Shown: piece by piece, positions 1 to 8,894 of the stretch
Position numbering within the stretch: position 1 is the first letter of the stretch
Layout of the letters: each line of letters starts with the position of its first letter
Assembly: GCA_001725155.1 (NCBI GenBank)
Contig: MEFP01000006.1
Location: 310,001 to 374,000 of the forward strand
Direction: 5' to 3'
Source: Lysobacteraceae bacterium SCN 69-320
GTDB taxonomy: Bacteria; Pseudomonadota; Gammaproteobacteria; Xanthomonadales; Rhodanobacteraceae
DNA length: 64,000 nucleotides
Notes under the pieces: generated by a model
Databases searched by the model: none
What the model was told of the DNA's origin: nothing
What the model saw: the letters and a program-made list of their open reading frames with translations, nothing else
Translations under genes and position numbers: made by a program

Positions 1-393
1 GGAGCGATCGCGCGCAAGGACCTCGCCGCGGCCGAGCAGTCGCTGCAGTGGGCGTATGACCATGCGGACAGCAAGACGATCAAGAGCCTGGCCGGCCAGA
101 ACCTCGTCCGCGTCAAGCTCGGCGCCGACAAGGCCGCCGAAGCGCTGACCCTGCTCGACAGCCTGCCGGTCGAAGGCTATGCCTCGGCCATCGCCGAACT
201 GCGCGGCGACGCGCTGCTGGCCCAGGGCAAGCGCGACGATGCGCGCAACGCCTACCAGGCTTCGATCGACGCGCTCGATGTGATGTCGCCGAACCGCCAG
301 TCGCTGGAAATGAAACGCGACGATCTGGGCGCCGCCGCCGCTACGGCCCCGGCGGCTCCGGTGCCGGCCGGCGCGGAGAAGCAGAGCTCATGA
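1..393 (+). CDS. yfgM: YfgM-like TPR protein, C-terminal part (5' truncated by window edge)
   Basis: An open frame runs from the window edge to a TGA at 391-393, giving the last 130 residues. The visible part has the alternating small/large helical pattern of tetratricopeptide repeats (segments near AAEQSLQWAYDHA and AELRGDALLAQGKRDDA), followed by an Ala/Pro-rich tail. In gammaproteobacteria YfgM is an inner-membrane-anchored periplasmic TPR protein that associates with the Sec translocon and periplasmic chaperones; its N-terminal membrane anchor lies outside the window. The stop overlaps the bamB start (ATGA), and the order yfgM-bamB-der matches the conserved arrangement, which supports the name. 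The truncation is due only to the window edge. Confidence 0.85.
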   Translation, partial: GAIARKDLAAAEQSLQWAYDHADSKTIKSLAGQNLVRVKLGADKAAEALTLLDSLPVEGYASAIAELRGDALLAQGKRDDARNAYQASIDALDVMSPNRQSLEMKRDDLGAAAATAPAAPVPAGAEKQSS

Positions 394-1559
394 AGAAGTC
401 GGTCTACCTGCTCGGCGGCCTGGCCGCGCTGGCCCTGCTCGGCGGCTGTGGCTGGTTCAAGGGCAATTCCACCAAGCGCGAGAACATCGCCCAGCCCAAG
501 GCGCTGGTCGAGCTCGTGCCGAGCCTGGGCGTCAAGGAAGTCTGGAGCCGCGGCATTGGCAAGGGCGCCGGGCGCTCGGGCATCCGCGTGACCCCGGCCC
601 TGCACGACGGCACGCTGTACTCGGCCGGCGTGGACGGCGAAGTCACCGCCATCGACGCGGCCAGCGGCAAGGCGCAGTGGAGTCGCGACGTCAAGCTCAA
701 GCTTGCCGGCGGTCCCGGCGTCGGCAACGGCGTGCTCGTGGTCGGCGGCATGGACGGTGATGTGCTTGCGCTGGACATCGGCAACGGTGCGGAGCGCTGG
801 CGCGCACGCGTGTCCGCCGAAGTCGTCGCGGCACCGGCGGTCGGCCCGGATCTGGTCTACGTGCGCAGCAACGACGGCCGCGTGTTCGCCTTCGATATCA
901 ACGACGGCAAGCAGCGCTGGGTCAACGACCGCGCGACCGTTCCTCTGCTGTCGCTGCGCGGCAATGCGAGCCCGCATCTGGCCGGCGACCTGCTGCTCAA
1001 TGCGACCGACGCCGGCAAGGTCATGGCGCTGCGCGCCAGCGACGGCGCCGCGGCCTGGGAACAGAGCCTCGCCACGGCCGAAGGCCGTACCGAAGTCGAG
1101 CGCCTCAGCGACGTCGACGGCGACCTCGTCATCGACGGCGACGTGATCTATGCGGCCGCCTATCACGGCCAGGTCGTCGCGCTGAGCCTGTCCAGCGGTC
1201 GCCAGGTCTGGAACCGCGCGCTGTCGAGCTATACCAATGTCGGCGTCTCGGCCAGCCAGGTGTATGCGGTCGACGACCAGTCGCAGGTCTGGGCGCTGGA
1301 CCGCACGAGCGGTGCGTCGATGTGGAAGCAGGACGCGCTGCAGTACCGCTGGCTCAGCGGTCCGGCGGTGCAGGGCGACTACGTCGTCGTCGGCGATCTC
1401 GAGGGCTATGTGCATTGGCTCGCGATCGGCGACGGCAAGGAAGTCGCGCGCGAGCGCCTGTCCAAGAACGCGATTCGCGCGACGCCGGTGGTTTCCGGCG
1501 ATACCGTCTACGTCGTCGACGTGGACGGCAAGCTGGCCGCGTACCGCGCGCAGCTTTGA
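390..1559 (+). CDS. bamB: BamB, outer membrane protein assembly lipoprotein
   Basis: This 389-residue protein begins with a lipoprotein signal peptide. A hydrophobic stretch ends in a lipobox LGGC, so Cys20 would be the lipidated residue. The rest is a series of PQQ-type beta-propeller repeats, recognisable as recurring pieces such as VYVRSNDGRVFAFDINDG and VYAVDDQSQVWALD. BamB is a periplasmic, outer-membrane-anchored scaffold of the Bam complex that helps BamA insert beta-barrel proteins. Length and layout fit the family. It is translationally coupled to the upstream yfgM by an ATGA overlap and followed 172 bp later by der. Confidence 0.95.
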   Translation: MKKSVYLLGGLAALALLGGCGWFKGNSTKRENIAQPKALVELVPSLGVKEVWSRGIGKGAGRSGIRVTPALHDGTLYSAGVDGEVTAIDAASGKAQWSRDVKLKLAGGPGVGNGVLVVGGMDGDVLALDIGNGAERWRARVSAEVVAAPAVGPDLVYVRSNDGRVFAFDINDGKQRWVNDRATVPLLSLRGNASPHLAGDLLLNATDAGKVMALRASDGAAAWEQSLATAEGRTEVERLSDVDGDLVIDGDVIYAAAYHGQVVALSLSSGRQVWNRALSSYTNVGVSASQVYAVDDQSQVWALDRTSGASMWKQDALQYRWLSGPAVQGDYVVVGDLEGYVHWLAIGDGKEVARERLSKNAIRATPVVSGDTVYVVDVDGKLAAYRAQL

Positions 1560-1731
1560 ATGACGCTGACCGGCGCCGCGAGGCGGCGTCGGTGGCGATG
1601 GGATGCTCGCCCGGCCGGTTGCCGTCGCGAGCGTCTGCCGCAGGTCCGGCCGGCATCCCGCCGCGCCGGCCCTGCGGCTTTCGTTTTTCCACCGGGCGCC
1701 GACTGGGCGCCCGCTCCAGCAGGTTCCGCGC

Positions 1732-3129
1732 ATGTTGCCCGTCGTCGCTCTGGTCGGTCGTCCCAATGTCGGCAAGTCGACCCTGTTCAATGTGCTCACG
1801 CGCACGCGTGACGCGCTGGTCGCCGATCAGCCCGGCCTGACGCGCGACCGTCATTACGGCATCTGCCATCTCGGTGCGCGGCCGTTCGTCGTCGTCGACA
1901 CCGGCGGCCTGTCGGGCGAAGACGAGGGCATCGACGCGCTGACCGCCAAACAGGTGCAGCTGGCCGTCGATGAAGCCGCCGCCGTCGTGTTCGTGACTGA
2001 TGCGCGCGCCGGCCTGACCGCATTGGATCGCGACATCCTCGGCGACCTGCGCAAGCGCGGCAAACCGCTGATCGTCGGCGTCAACAAGACCGACGGCCTC
2101 GACGAACTCGCCAGCCTGGCCGATTTCGCCGCGCTCGGCATCGCGACTCTGGTGCCATTGGCCGCTTCGCACGGCCGCGGCGTCGACGGGCTGCTGACCG
2201 CGGTCACGCCGCATCTGCCGTCCGACGACGACGCGGGCGAGCCGGCCGCCGGCGCGGAGCAGGGCATACGCGTGGCCATCGTCGGCCGTCCCAACGTCGG
2301 CAAGTCGACCCTCGTCAACCGCCTGCTCGGCGAAGACCGCGTCGTCGTGTCCGACATCGCCGGCACCACCCGCGATTCGATCCGCGTACCGATCGAGCGC
2401 GACGGCAAGAAGTACACCCTGATCGACACCGCCGGCGTGCGCCGCCGCGCCCGCGTCGAGGAAGCGATCGAGAAGTTCAGCGTCATCAAGACCCTTCAAT
2501 CCATTGCCGCGGCCCAGGTCGTGGTGCTGCTGCTGGACGCCGGCGAAGGTGTGTCCGAGCAGGACGCGACCCTGATCGGTCATGTGCTCAACGAGGCGCG
2601 CGCGCTGGTCGTCGTCGCCAACAAGTGGGACAACCTGACCAAATACCAGCGCGAGCAGTGCGAGAAATCGCTGGAGCGGCGCCTGGATTTCGTCGCCTGG
2701 GCCGAGCGCGTGTTCATCTCGGCCAAGCACGGCTCCGGCCTGCGCGAACTCATGAAGGCGATCGACCGCGCGCATGCGTCGGCGACGCGGCAGTTCAGCT
2801 CCTCGGAGCTCAACAAGGCAGTGGAAAGCGCCTACGAGGCCTACCAGCCGCCGCTGGTGCGCGGCCACGCGCCGAAGCTGCGCTATGCCCACCCGGGCGG
2901 CACCAATCCGCCGACCATCGTGATCCACGGCTCGCGCACCAAGCACCTGGCCGACAGCTACCGGCGCTATCTCGAGAACTTCTTCCGCAAGCGCTTCAAG
3001 CTCGTCGGCACGCCGCTGCGGCTGGAGTTCCGCGACGGCGAGAATCCGTTCGCCGGGCGCAGGAACGAGCTGACCGAAGGCCAGCAGCGCAAGCGCCAGC
3101 GCATGATCCGCAACGCCAAGAAACGTTGA
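1732..3129 (+). CDS. der: Der (EngA), double-GTPase ribosome assembly factor
   Basis: This 465-residue protein has two tandem Era-like GTPase domains, each with a P-loop GRPNVGKST (about residues 8-16 and 182-190). The first has DTGG in switch II and NKTD as G4; the second has DTAG and NKWD. A C-terminal KH-like domain follows. Der acts in maturation of the 50S ribosomal subunit and is essential in most bacteria. I chose the ATG at 1732 because it puts the first P-loop eight residues from the start, as in other Der proteins. The frame is open further upstream to 1603, but that extension is basic, low-complexity and unlike the family. Confidence 0.95.
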   Translation: MLPVVALVGRPNVGKSTLFNVLTRTRDALVADQPGLTRDRHYGICHLGARPFVVVDTGGLSGEDEGIDALTAKQVQLAVDEAAAVVFVTDARAGLTALDRDILGDLRKRGKPLIVGVNKTDGLDELASLADFAALGIATLVPLAASHGRGVDGLLTAVTPHLPSDDDAGEPAAGAEQGIRVAIVGRPNVGKSTLVNRLLGEDRVVVSDIAGTTRDSIRVPIERDGKKYTLIDTAGVRRRARVEEAIEKFSVIKTLQSIAAAQVVVLLLDAGEGVSEQDATLIGHVLNEARALVVVANKWDNLTKYQREQCEKSLERRLDFVAWAERVFISAKHGSGLRELMKAIDRAHASATRQFSSSELNKAVESAYEAYQPPLVRGHAPKLRYAHPGGTNPPTIVIHGSRTKHLADSYRRYLENFFRKRFKLVGTPLRLEFRDGENPFAGRRNELTEGQQRKRQRMIRNAKKR

Positions 3130-3136
3130 TGCGATC

Positions 3137-3730
3137 GTGAAGTCCGGCGGCGTCGAAGCGGTGACGGCGGCCGTGCTGGCCGGCGGACGCGCGCAGCGCC
3201 TGGGCGGCATCGACAAGGGCCTGGCGCTGTGGCGCGGGCGTCCGCTGATTGCCCACGTCGTGGCCGCACTCGCCGATCAGGTCGACGACATCCTGATCCT
3301 CGCCAACCGCAACGGCGACGAGTACCGGCACTACGGTCACGTCTGCGCCGACGACAACGCCGGTTATCGCGGCCCGCTCGAAGGCATCGCGACCGCGCTG
3401 CGCCGGGCGCCCGGCGCCTGGCTGCTGACGGTGCCGGTGGACAGCCCCGAACCCGGTGCCGATCTGCTTGAGCGGCTCTGGCGCGGACGCGACGGGGTCG
3501 ACGTCGTCGTCGCCCACGACGGTCGACGCCGCCAGCCGCTGTTCGCGCTGTACCGGCGCGCCGCGCTGGCAATACCCGACAGCGACCCCGATATGCCGGT
3601 CTGGGCCTGGCAGGACCGCCAGGCCGTGCGCGAAGTCGATTTCAGCGACAGCCCGGCGCGTTTCGCCAATCTGAATACGGCAGAGGATTTTCATGAGCGA
3701 AGCGATGGAGACGATGCCGCCCGTACCTGA
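3137..3730 (+). CDS. mobA: MobA, molybdenum cofactor guanylyltransferase
   Basis: This 197-residue protein carries the nucleotidyltransferase signature LAGGRAQRLGGIDKGL near its N-terminus. MobA transfers GMP from GTP to molybdopterin-Mo to give the MGD cofactor used by DMSO-reductase-family enzymes. The start is a GTG at 3137, seven bases after the der stop; the ATG at 3129 is followed by a stop after two codons. The 3' end overlaps moeA by 38 bp, so mobA and moeA are probably cotranscribed. Asp residues after the GG motif and in VPVDSPEPGADL fit the usual substrate-binding acids, though I cannot align them in detail. Confidence 0.9.
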   Translation: MKSGGVEAVTAAVLAGGRAQRLGGIDKGLALWRGRPLIAHVVAALADQVDDILILANRNGDEYRHYGHVCADDNAGYRGPLEGIATALRRAPGAWLLTVPVDSPEPGADLLERLWRGRDGVDVVVAHDGRRRQPLFALYRRAALAIPDSDPDMPVWAWQDRQAVREVDFSDSPARFANLNTAEDFHERSDGDDAART

Positions 3731-4931
3731 CTTGCTCGGCGTGGCGCAGGCGCGCGCGCGCGTGATCGCGCGCGGCCGCACACTGGCGGTCGAGCGCGTC
3801 CCGCTGGCAGCGGCACTCGGCCGCAGCCTGGCCGTCGACGTGACGGCGCCGTTCGACGTGCCCGGCTATGCCAACTCGGCCATGGACGGTTTCGCACTGC
3901 GCGGTGCGGAGCTGCCGCAGGACGGCGAACGGCGCTTCGTGCTGGCCGGCACTCGCCTGGCCGGCGACAGCCGCCGCGCGGCGATCGGCCCCGGCGAATG
4001 CCTGCGCGTGACGACCGGCGCGCCGCTGCCCGACGGCGCCGACACGGTCGTGATCAAGGAAAACGTACGCCTCGACGCCGATACGGTCGTCGTCGCGGCC
4101 GGCGAGAAGGCGGGCGCGAACACGCGTGCGGCCGGAGAGGACTACGCGCGCGGCGAACTCGCGCTGCGCGCCGGCCAATGCCTGACGCCGGCGCGGCTCG
4201 GCACCTTGGCCTCGTTCGGTCATACCGAGGTCGAGGTACACCGCCAGCCGCGCGCGGTGCTGCTGACCACCGGCGATGAAGTCGTCGCGCCCGGCGAGCC
4301 GCTGGGCTACGGCCAGATCTACAACTCCAACCGTGACAGCCTTTCGGCCCTGCTGCGCGCCGCCGGCGTGACCGTGCTGCGCCACGAACATCTGCGCGAC
4401 GATCCGGCCGCGCTGCGCGCGGCGCTGCGGCGCGCGGCGGCCGAGGCCGATCTCATCGTGAGCTCCGGCGGCGTGTCGGCCGGCGAAGCCGACTTCCTGC
4501 CGCGCCTGCTGGCCGAGATCGGCACCGTGGATTTCTGGAAAGTGCGCATGAAGCCCGGCATGCCGCTGCTGTTCGGCGCCATCGACGCGGCCCTGCTGTT
4601 CGCCCTGCCGGGCAATCCGGTGTCGAGCATCGCGACCTTCGAGGTGTTCGTGCGCCCGCTGCTGGAGGTCTGGGCCGGGCGCGATCCGGATGCACGCCCA
4701 CGCTGGTACGCGCGACTGGCCGTGCCGCTGCACAAGACCCACCGGCGCGCCGAGTTCCAGCGCGCGCGGCGCGAATGCCGCGACGACGGCACGCTCTGGG
4801 TGACGCCGTTCGGGCGCCAGGGTTCGGGCGTGTTGCGCAGCGTGGCCGAAGCCGACTGCCTCGTCGTTCTCGGCGAGGAACCTGCCGAACTTGCGGCCGG
4901 CGCGGTCGTCGAAATCCTGACGCTGGATTGA
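3693..4931 (+). CDS. moeA: MoeA, molybdopterin molybdenumtransferase
   Basis: This 412-residue protein matches MoeA in length and motifs: NSAMDGFALR near residue 55, TTGDEVV near 195, SSGGVSAGEADF near 255 and LPGNPVSS near 305. MoeA inserts molybdate into adenylylated molybdopterin. It overlaps mobA by 38 bp, and a rhodanese-MoeB fusion follows after 162 bp, so the three form a molybdenum cofactor block. No molybdoenzyme structural gene lies in this window. Confidence 0.95.
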   Translation: MSEAMETMPPVPDLLGVAQARARVIARGRTLAVERVPLAAALGRSLAVDVTAPFDVPGYANSAMDGFALRGAELPQDGERRFVLAGTRLAGDSRRAAIGPGECLRVTTGAPLPDGADTVVIKENVRLDADTVVVAAGEKAGANTRAAGEDYARGELALRAGQCLTPARLGTLASFGHTEVEVHRQPRAVLLTTGDEVVAPGEPLGYGQIYNSNRDSLSALLRAAGVTVLRHEHLRDDPAALRAALRRAAAEADLIVSSGGVSAGEADFLPRLLAEIGTVDFWKVRMKPGMPLLFGAIDAALLFALPGNPVSSIATFEVFVRPLLEVWAGRDPDARPRWYARLAVPLHKTHRRAEFQRARRECRDDGTLWVTPFGRQGSGVLRSVAEADCLVVLGEEPAELAAGAVVEILTLD

Positions 4932-5093
4932 GTGGCGGCATGGCTTTGTGCCGGCCGATGCATCCTCGATCAGCCGACGCTGCGACCGCACGGCGCGTTC
5001 CGGCGCCCTGCGCTGCGGCGAAGTCGGGACGCCGATGCGCGGCGCGTGCCGGCCGGTTTATCGTTGAACCGTTCTGAGGCAGTGAGGAATCCC

Positions 5094-6257
5094 ATGGCTA
5101 CGCCGTTACGCGATCAATTGCTGGCCGACCTGCGCGGCCGCATTGCGGAAGTTCCGGTGGAGACGGCTGCGTGCGAACTGGCTGCGGGAGCGGTGCTCCT
5201 CGACGTGCGCGACGACGCAGAACGCGCACCGGGCACGCCGCAGGGCGCGCTCGGCCTGTCGCGCGGCTTTCTCGAGTTGCGCATCGCCGAAGTCGTGCCG
5301 GACCGCACGGCACGTGTGCTCGCGCTCTGCGGCAGCGGCCAGCGCTCGCTGTTCGCGGCCGATACCTTGCAGCGGCTGGGCTATGCCAACGTCGCCTCGG
5401 TGGCCGGCGGCTATGCGGCCTGGCTCGCGGCCGGGCTGCCGGTACAGCGCGGCGGACTCGACGCCGACAGCGCCGAGCGCTATTCGCGGCATCTGCTGCT
5501 GCCCGAGGTCGGCGTCGAGGGCCAGGCCCGGCTCGGCGCGTCGCGCGTCGTGCTGATCGGTGCCGGCGGCCTGGGTTCGCCGGCGGCGCTGTATCTGGCG
5601 GCGGCCGGCATAGGCCGGCTGCGTCTGGTCGACGACGACCGCGTCGAGCGCTCCAACCTGCAGCGCCAGGTCGTGCATGCGGACGCGCGCGTGGGCATGC
5701 GCAAGACCGAATCGGCGCGCATGGCGCTGGCCGCGCTGAATCCGCGCATCGAAATCGAATGCGTGAACGAGCGTCTGCTCGCGGCGAACGTCGAGGGCTG
5801 TCTGGCCGGCGCGGACGTGGTCATCGACGGCGCCGACAATTTCCCGACGCGCTATCTGCTCGATGCGGCCTGCCGCCGCCTGGCGCTGCCGCTGGTCTAC
5901 GGCGCCATCCACCGCTTCACCGGCCAGGTCAGCGTGTTCGACGCACGCCGCGCCGAATCGCCGTGCTACCGCTGCCTGTTCCCCGAACCGCCCAGCGCCG
6001 CCGAAGCACCGAATTGCGCCGAAGCCGGCGTGCTCGGCGTGCTGCCCGGTGTCATCGGCATGCTGCAGGCGACCGAGGCGATCAAGCTGCTGCTGGGCCG
6101 CGGCGACCCGCTGGTCGGCCGGCTGCTGTGCTATGACGCGCTGGCCGCAAGCTTCCGCGAGTTGCGCCTGGGCCGCGATCCGGCCTGTCCGGGCTGCGGC
6201 CGCGACGCGGTATTCCACGGCTACGAGGACATCGCACGGATCTGCGCGGCGGCCTGA
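5094..6257 (+). CDS. moeB: MoeB/ThiF-type adenylyltransferase with N-terminal rhodanese domain
   Basis: This 387-residue fusion has an N-terminal rhodanese domain (about 1-115) with the active-site loop LCGSGQRS, whose Cys79 would carry persulfide. A ThiF/E1-like domain follows, with the nucleotide-binding motif GAGGLGS at about 157-163 and two Cys pairs (CYRC and CPGC) that would bind structural zinc. MoeB adenylylates the C-terminal Gly-Gly of MoaD; a rhodanese attached to it could supply sulfur. The ATG at 5094 has an upstream GAGGA; an upstream GTG at 4932 is in frame, but its extension is unlike the family. Eukaryotic MOCS3 carries the rhodanese at the other end. ThiS activation is an alternative role. 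Confidence 0.88.
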   Translation: MATPLRDQLLADLRGRIAEVPVETAACELAAGAVLLDVRDDAERAPGTPQGALGLSRGFLELRIAEVVPDRTARVLALCGSGQRSLFAADTLQRLGYANVASVAGGYAAWLAAGLPVQRGGLDADSAERYSRHLLLPEVGVEGQARLGASRVVLIGAGGLGSPAALYLAAAGIGRLRLVDDDRVERSNLQRQVVHADARVGMRKTESARMALAALNPRIEIECVNERLLAANVEGCLAGADVVIDGADNFPTRYLLDAACRRLALPLVYGAIHRFTGQVSVFDARRAESPCYRCLFPEPPSAAEAPNCAEAGVLGVLPGVIGMLQATEAIKLLLGRGDPLVGRLLCYDALAASFRELRLGRDPACPGCGRDAVFHGYEDIARICAAA

Positions 6258-6280
6258 GGCCGCGGCTCTGCGCTGCTGGC

Positions 6281-6691
6281 TCAGTCCGCAAGGTCGCGCA
6301 GCCGTCGATGAAAGGCTTCGCGGTGTTTCTCGCAGACGGCGTGTACCCCTTCGAGGTGATCGGCGATGCGGTCGAAGCCCGAATCGAAGGCGAACGCGAC
6401 ATGCGCGTAGCGTGCCTTGTCGGCCAGCGTGCGAGGCTCCAGCGTCCGGACGGCTTCCGCGAGCTCGGCATATTCGCAGGCGTCGATCCCGGATGGTTTC
6501 CAGGCTGTGCCGGGGCTCATGCCGCCCTGGCTGCCGCCGTGGGCGAAGATCTGATTGCACACCTGCAGCGGCGGAAAGATGCCGCAGGCGCCGAAATAGG
6601 GGATGTCGTAGACCAGAACGATCAGCTGAGCGTGCCGGCGCTCGGGCCTCGGCCACATGTACTCGTGTCGCAGGTAGCGGATCGTGCGCAT
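6281..6691 (-). CDS. Hypothetical protein, 136 residues
   Basis: I do not recognise this protein. The frame looks real: balanced composition, an acidic C-terminal half, and aromatic and Cys-containing pieces such as VLVYDIPYFGACG and AHVAFAFDSGFD. No signal peptide or membrane segment is evident. The ATG at 6691 is preferred over one 21 codons upstream, because the upstream extension is Arg-rich and poorly coding-like. It lies 157 bp downstream of the secreted HExxH protein on the same strand and converges with moeB. Confidence 0.6.
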   Translation of the reverse strand: MRTIRYLRHEYMWPRPERRHAQLIVLVYDIPYFGACGIFPPLQVCNQIFAHGGSQGGMSPGTAWKPSGIDACEYAELAEAVRTLEPRTLADKARYAHVAFAFDSGFDRIADHLEGVHAVCEKHREAFHRRLRDLAD

Positions 6692-6848
6692 TCTCGTAGG
6701 GCCGGGATTCGCTTCGCCGACGGCGCCGGGTTCCCTGCGCCGTCGCTGCGGCACCCTGGCGGAGCCGCAGCATATCGAATCCGACTGCGTGATTCCGGGG
6801 CGATGGAGCGCCGCAGGAAACGCGACGTTCCGCCGCTCCGGGGAAGCG

Positions 6849-7595
6849 TTACGGAATCACGAAACCCGGATTCGTATTGAAACCGCGGTCGATGATGCTC
6901 TGCGCCTCGCTGCGCGCGCGGTTCTTCATGGCTGTCGTCGTGCGCGTGCCGGCGACGCGGAACCACCACAGGTAAAGAACCTGGTACATGTTGGCGCCTT
7001 CGTAGGCCCAGTTGGTGTCGCAGGAGGCCTTGCGCGGGCAGCCCGTGCCGCCGTTGTGCGACTTGCCGCCCGCATGCCGCGCCTCGTGCAGGATGGTGCC
7101 GGCGCGTTCGACGACGACTTCGCCGTAGAAGAACGGCCATTTCAGGACGGTGCGATTGTCCTGCAGGCCGGTATAGGTCGTCGCGCGTGCGCCGGTGTTC
7201 TTGTCGCCGGAGCCGCAGCGGCCGTCGAGTTCGTCGATCTTGGTCGCGGAATAGGGATAGCCCCAGCGCAGCGCGTTGCCGCTGAAGTCGCTCGTGGAGG
7301 TCGCGTAGTCCTGCGCCGAATAGGCCAGCAGGTACAGCGCGTTGAAGGTCCGCGCCAGCGGCTGGTTGACGTTGCAGGGATCGTCATAGCCGAAGCCGTC
7401 GTCCCAGTCGCCCTTGTCGAAGTCGAAATGATTCCAGAACTGGTCGATGAAGCGCTGTTCGCAGACCGGCGCGATGTAGAAATTGTCGCCACTGTCGTTG
7501 TTGTTGCCGGGCTGGTAGACGCAGGAGTCGGCTAGCGCGGTGCCGGCCGTCGCGCACAGGCTGGCCGCTGCAAGGCGGAAAAGAAGCGTGTTCAT
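6849..7595 (-). CDS. Secreted protein with zinc-protease HExxH motif
   Basis: This 248-residue protein has a clear signal peptide, probably cleaved after the ALA near residue 22. The mature part has six or more Cys residues and is rich in Asp, Asn, Tyr and Trp. Residues 168-174 read TILHEAR followed by His, giving HEARH, the HExxH zinc-binding pattern of metallopeptidases; Glu199 in WAYEGAN is a candidate third ligand. It may be a secreted metalloprotease, but I cannot place it in a named family and the motif can occur by chance. A GAGG ribosome-binding site lies 7 nt before the ATG. Its start is 28 bp after the stop of the upstream gene on the same strand, suggesting an operon. Confidence 0.75.
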   Translation of the reverse strand: MNTLLFRLAAASLCATAGTALADSCVYQPGNNNDSGDNFYIAPVCEQRFIDQFWNHFDFDKGDWDDGFGYDDPCNVNQPLARTFNALYLLAYSAQDYATSTSDFSGNALRWGYPYSATKIDELDGRCGSGDKNTGARATTYTGLQDNRTVLKWPFFYGEVVVERAGTILHEARHAGGKSHNGGTGCPRKASCDTNWAYEGANMYQVLYLWWFRVAGTRTTTAMKNRARSEAQSIIDRGFNTNPGFVIP

Positions 7596-7623
7596 GGCGC
7601 ACCTCGAAGAGTGGGAGGACGGG

Positions 7624-8490
7624 TCAGCGTTTCGGATTCGCGCGCGGCGGTTCGCCTTCGGGTCTGCGGCGCTTGTCGATCTCGAATTTCTCCGGCATCT
7701 GCGGATGCGGAACGCTCTTGACGTCGGTGGTTTCCAGCGAGATCAGGCTGCGCCGTTCGGCCGGGATCAGGCGTTCCAGCCGCGCGGAACGGCTGCGGCG
7801 CTCCTCGGGTGCTGCGGCGGCGGCGAGGTAGCCGCGGATCGCCGCGCGCTGCAGGCCGATGTGCGGGCTCCGGGCCAGTTCCAGCAGCGGCGGCTCGGCG
7901 GCCTCGCTTCTGCCGGCCAGTTCGCCGAGCGCCTCGACCGCGTTGACGCGGATCTGCAGTTCCTCGTCGACCGAGCTGCGCTCGGCGTCGTTCTTGTAGC
8001 GCTCGGCGGGAATCGCGCTCGTGGCGATGCGCGCCAATGTCGCGGCCGCATCCGGGCTGTGCAGTTCGCGCAGGGTTTCGACCAGCGCCCAGCGCCGGAA
8101 ATACTGGTCTTCGGGCGTGCGCGCATAGGCGTTCCCAAGCAGCTTGACGACGTCCGGACCTTTTTCGCGCACTGCGCGCAGCGAGGCCTGGTAGGCGTTC
8201 TCGGCGTCCTGGTATTTCTGTCCGGCATCCGTGCCAACGCCGACCATGGCCAGCAGGTGCGCGCGCAGCAGGTCGCCGAGCGGGCCTTTCGGAAACGTCG
8301 TGTCGGCGCCCGGCACAGCGCCGGGCCGGGCCGAGTCGGTGGTTTCCCTGGCGTCGCCGCGCAGCAGTTCCTTGCCGGTCTTCAGCTCGATCGGATTTTC
8401 CGCCGGACGTCTGGCGGCCTGGGCCAGGGCGCCCAGCGGAATGCAGGCGCAGCAGGCGCCGAAGACGAGTCCCAGCCAAGCGGTGTTCAT
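7624..8490 (-). CDS. Exported helical-repeat (HEAT-like) protein, unknown function
   Basis: This 288-residue protein has an N-terminal signal peptide (hydrophobic to about residue 23, ending GALAQA). Residues about 60-240 are helical with paired-helix spacing typical of HEAT or armadillo repeats, for example the stretch around RRWALVETLRELHSPDAAATLARIA. A charged, Arg/Lys/Pro-rich tail follows. I cannot assign a function. The start has GAGG 8 nt upstream. An in-frame reading continues far upstream but overlaps dnaE2 and is not coding-like. It probably forms an operon with the HExxH protein downstream. Confidence 0.75.
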   Translation of the reverse strand: MNTAWLGLVFGACCACIPLGALAQAARRPAENPIELKTGKELLRGDARETTDSARPGAVPGADTTFPKGPLGDLLRAHLLAMVGVGTDAGQKYQDAENAYQASLRAVREKGPDVVKLLGNAYARTPEDQYFRRWALVETLRELHSPDAAATLARIATSAIPAERYKNDAERSSVDEELQIRVNAVEALGELAGRSEAAEPPLLELARSPHIGLQRAAIRGYLAAAAAPEERRSRSARLERLIPAERRSLISLETTDVKSVPHPQMPEKFEIDKRRRPEGEPPRANPKR

Positions 8491-8894
8491 GGTCGACCTC
8501 ACTGTGCAGACCGTAGAGACGCTGCGAACGCAGGCGTTTGCGGCGGAAGGGGGAGCAGGCGTCGCGCCGGTCCGCTGGCGCGCAACCGGCACGGCCGGTT
8601 CGCGCTGCGGCGTCGCCGGACGACGGAACGGCGCGGACAGGCCAGGCTGTGCGGCGCGCCGCAGCGTAGCGGCAGTATGCGCCGGGCCGTTGGCGGGTCC
8701 ATCGGAAAGCGGTGCGACTTTGTATAGGATTTTTCCGATTCCCGTATTGGAAAAATCGCAGATCCGCCGCGGCGAGGACGACATCCCACAAGAGGAAGCG
8801 TGGCGACAGCATGCGCGTGATCGGCGATGCGGTCGCTGTGGAGCGGTCCGGCCGGGTGCGCGAACGGCGCAGCCGGGCAGTCCACCCGCCGCGC
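8491..8894. other. Intergenic region between dnaE2 and the HEAT-like gene
   Basis: About 400 bp without a credible gene. It follows the end of the lexA-imuA-imuB-dnaE2 operon and precedes the next minus-strand gene. Apart from the AT-rich dyad at 8728-8757 I see only GC-rich sequence. The promoter for the HEAT-like gene should lie here, but no convincing -35/-10 pair is visible. Confidence 0.5.
8728..8757. promoter_or_regulatory. AT-rich perfect inverted repeat downstream of dnaE2
   Basis: GATTTTTCC at 8728-8736 is mirrored exactly by GGAAAAATC at 8749-8757. Three further inner pairs (one G-T) leave a six-base loop. The sequence is AT-rich in a GC-rich setting. On the minus strand it lies about 140 bp past the dnaE2 stop and about 240 bp before the next start. 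There is no clean T-tract after it, so it is either a weak terminator or an operator for the gene starting at 8490. Confidence 0.45.

Noticed and set aside
1354..3216. A 620-codon minus-strand frame opposite der
   Set aside because: Composition is noise-like, and der with two P-loops occupies the other strand.
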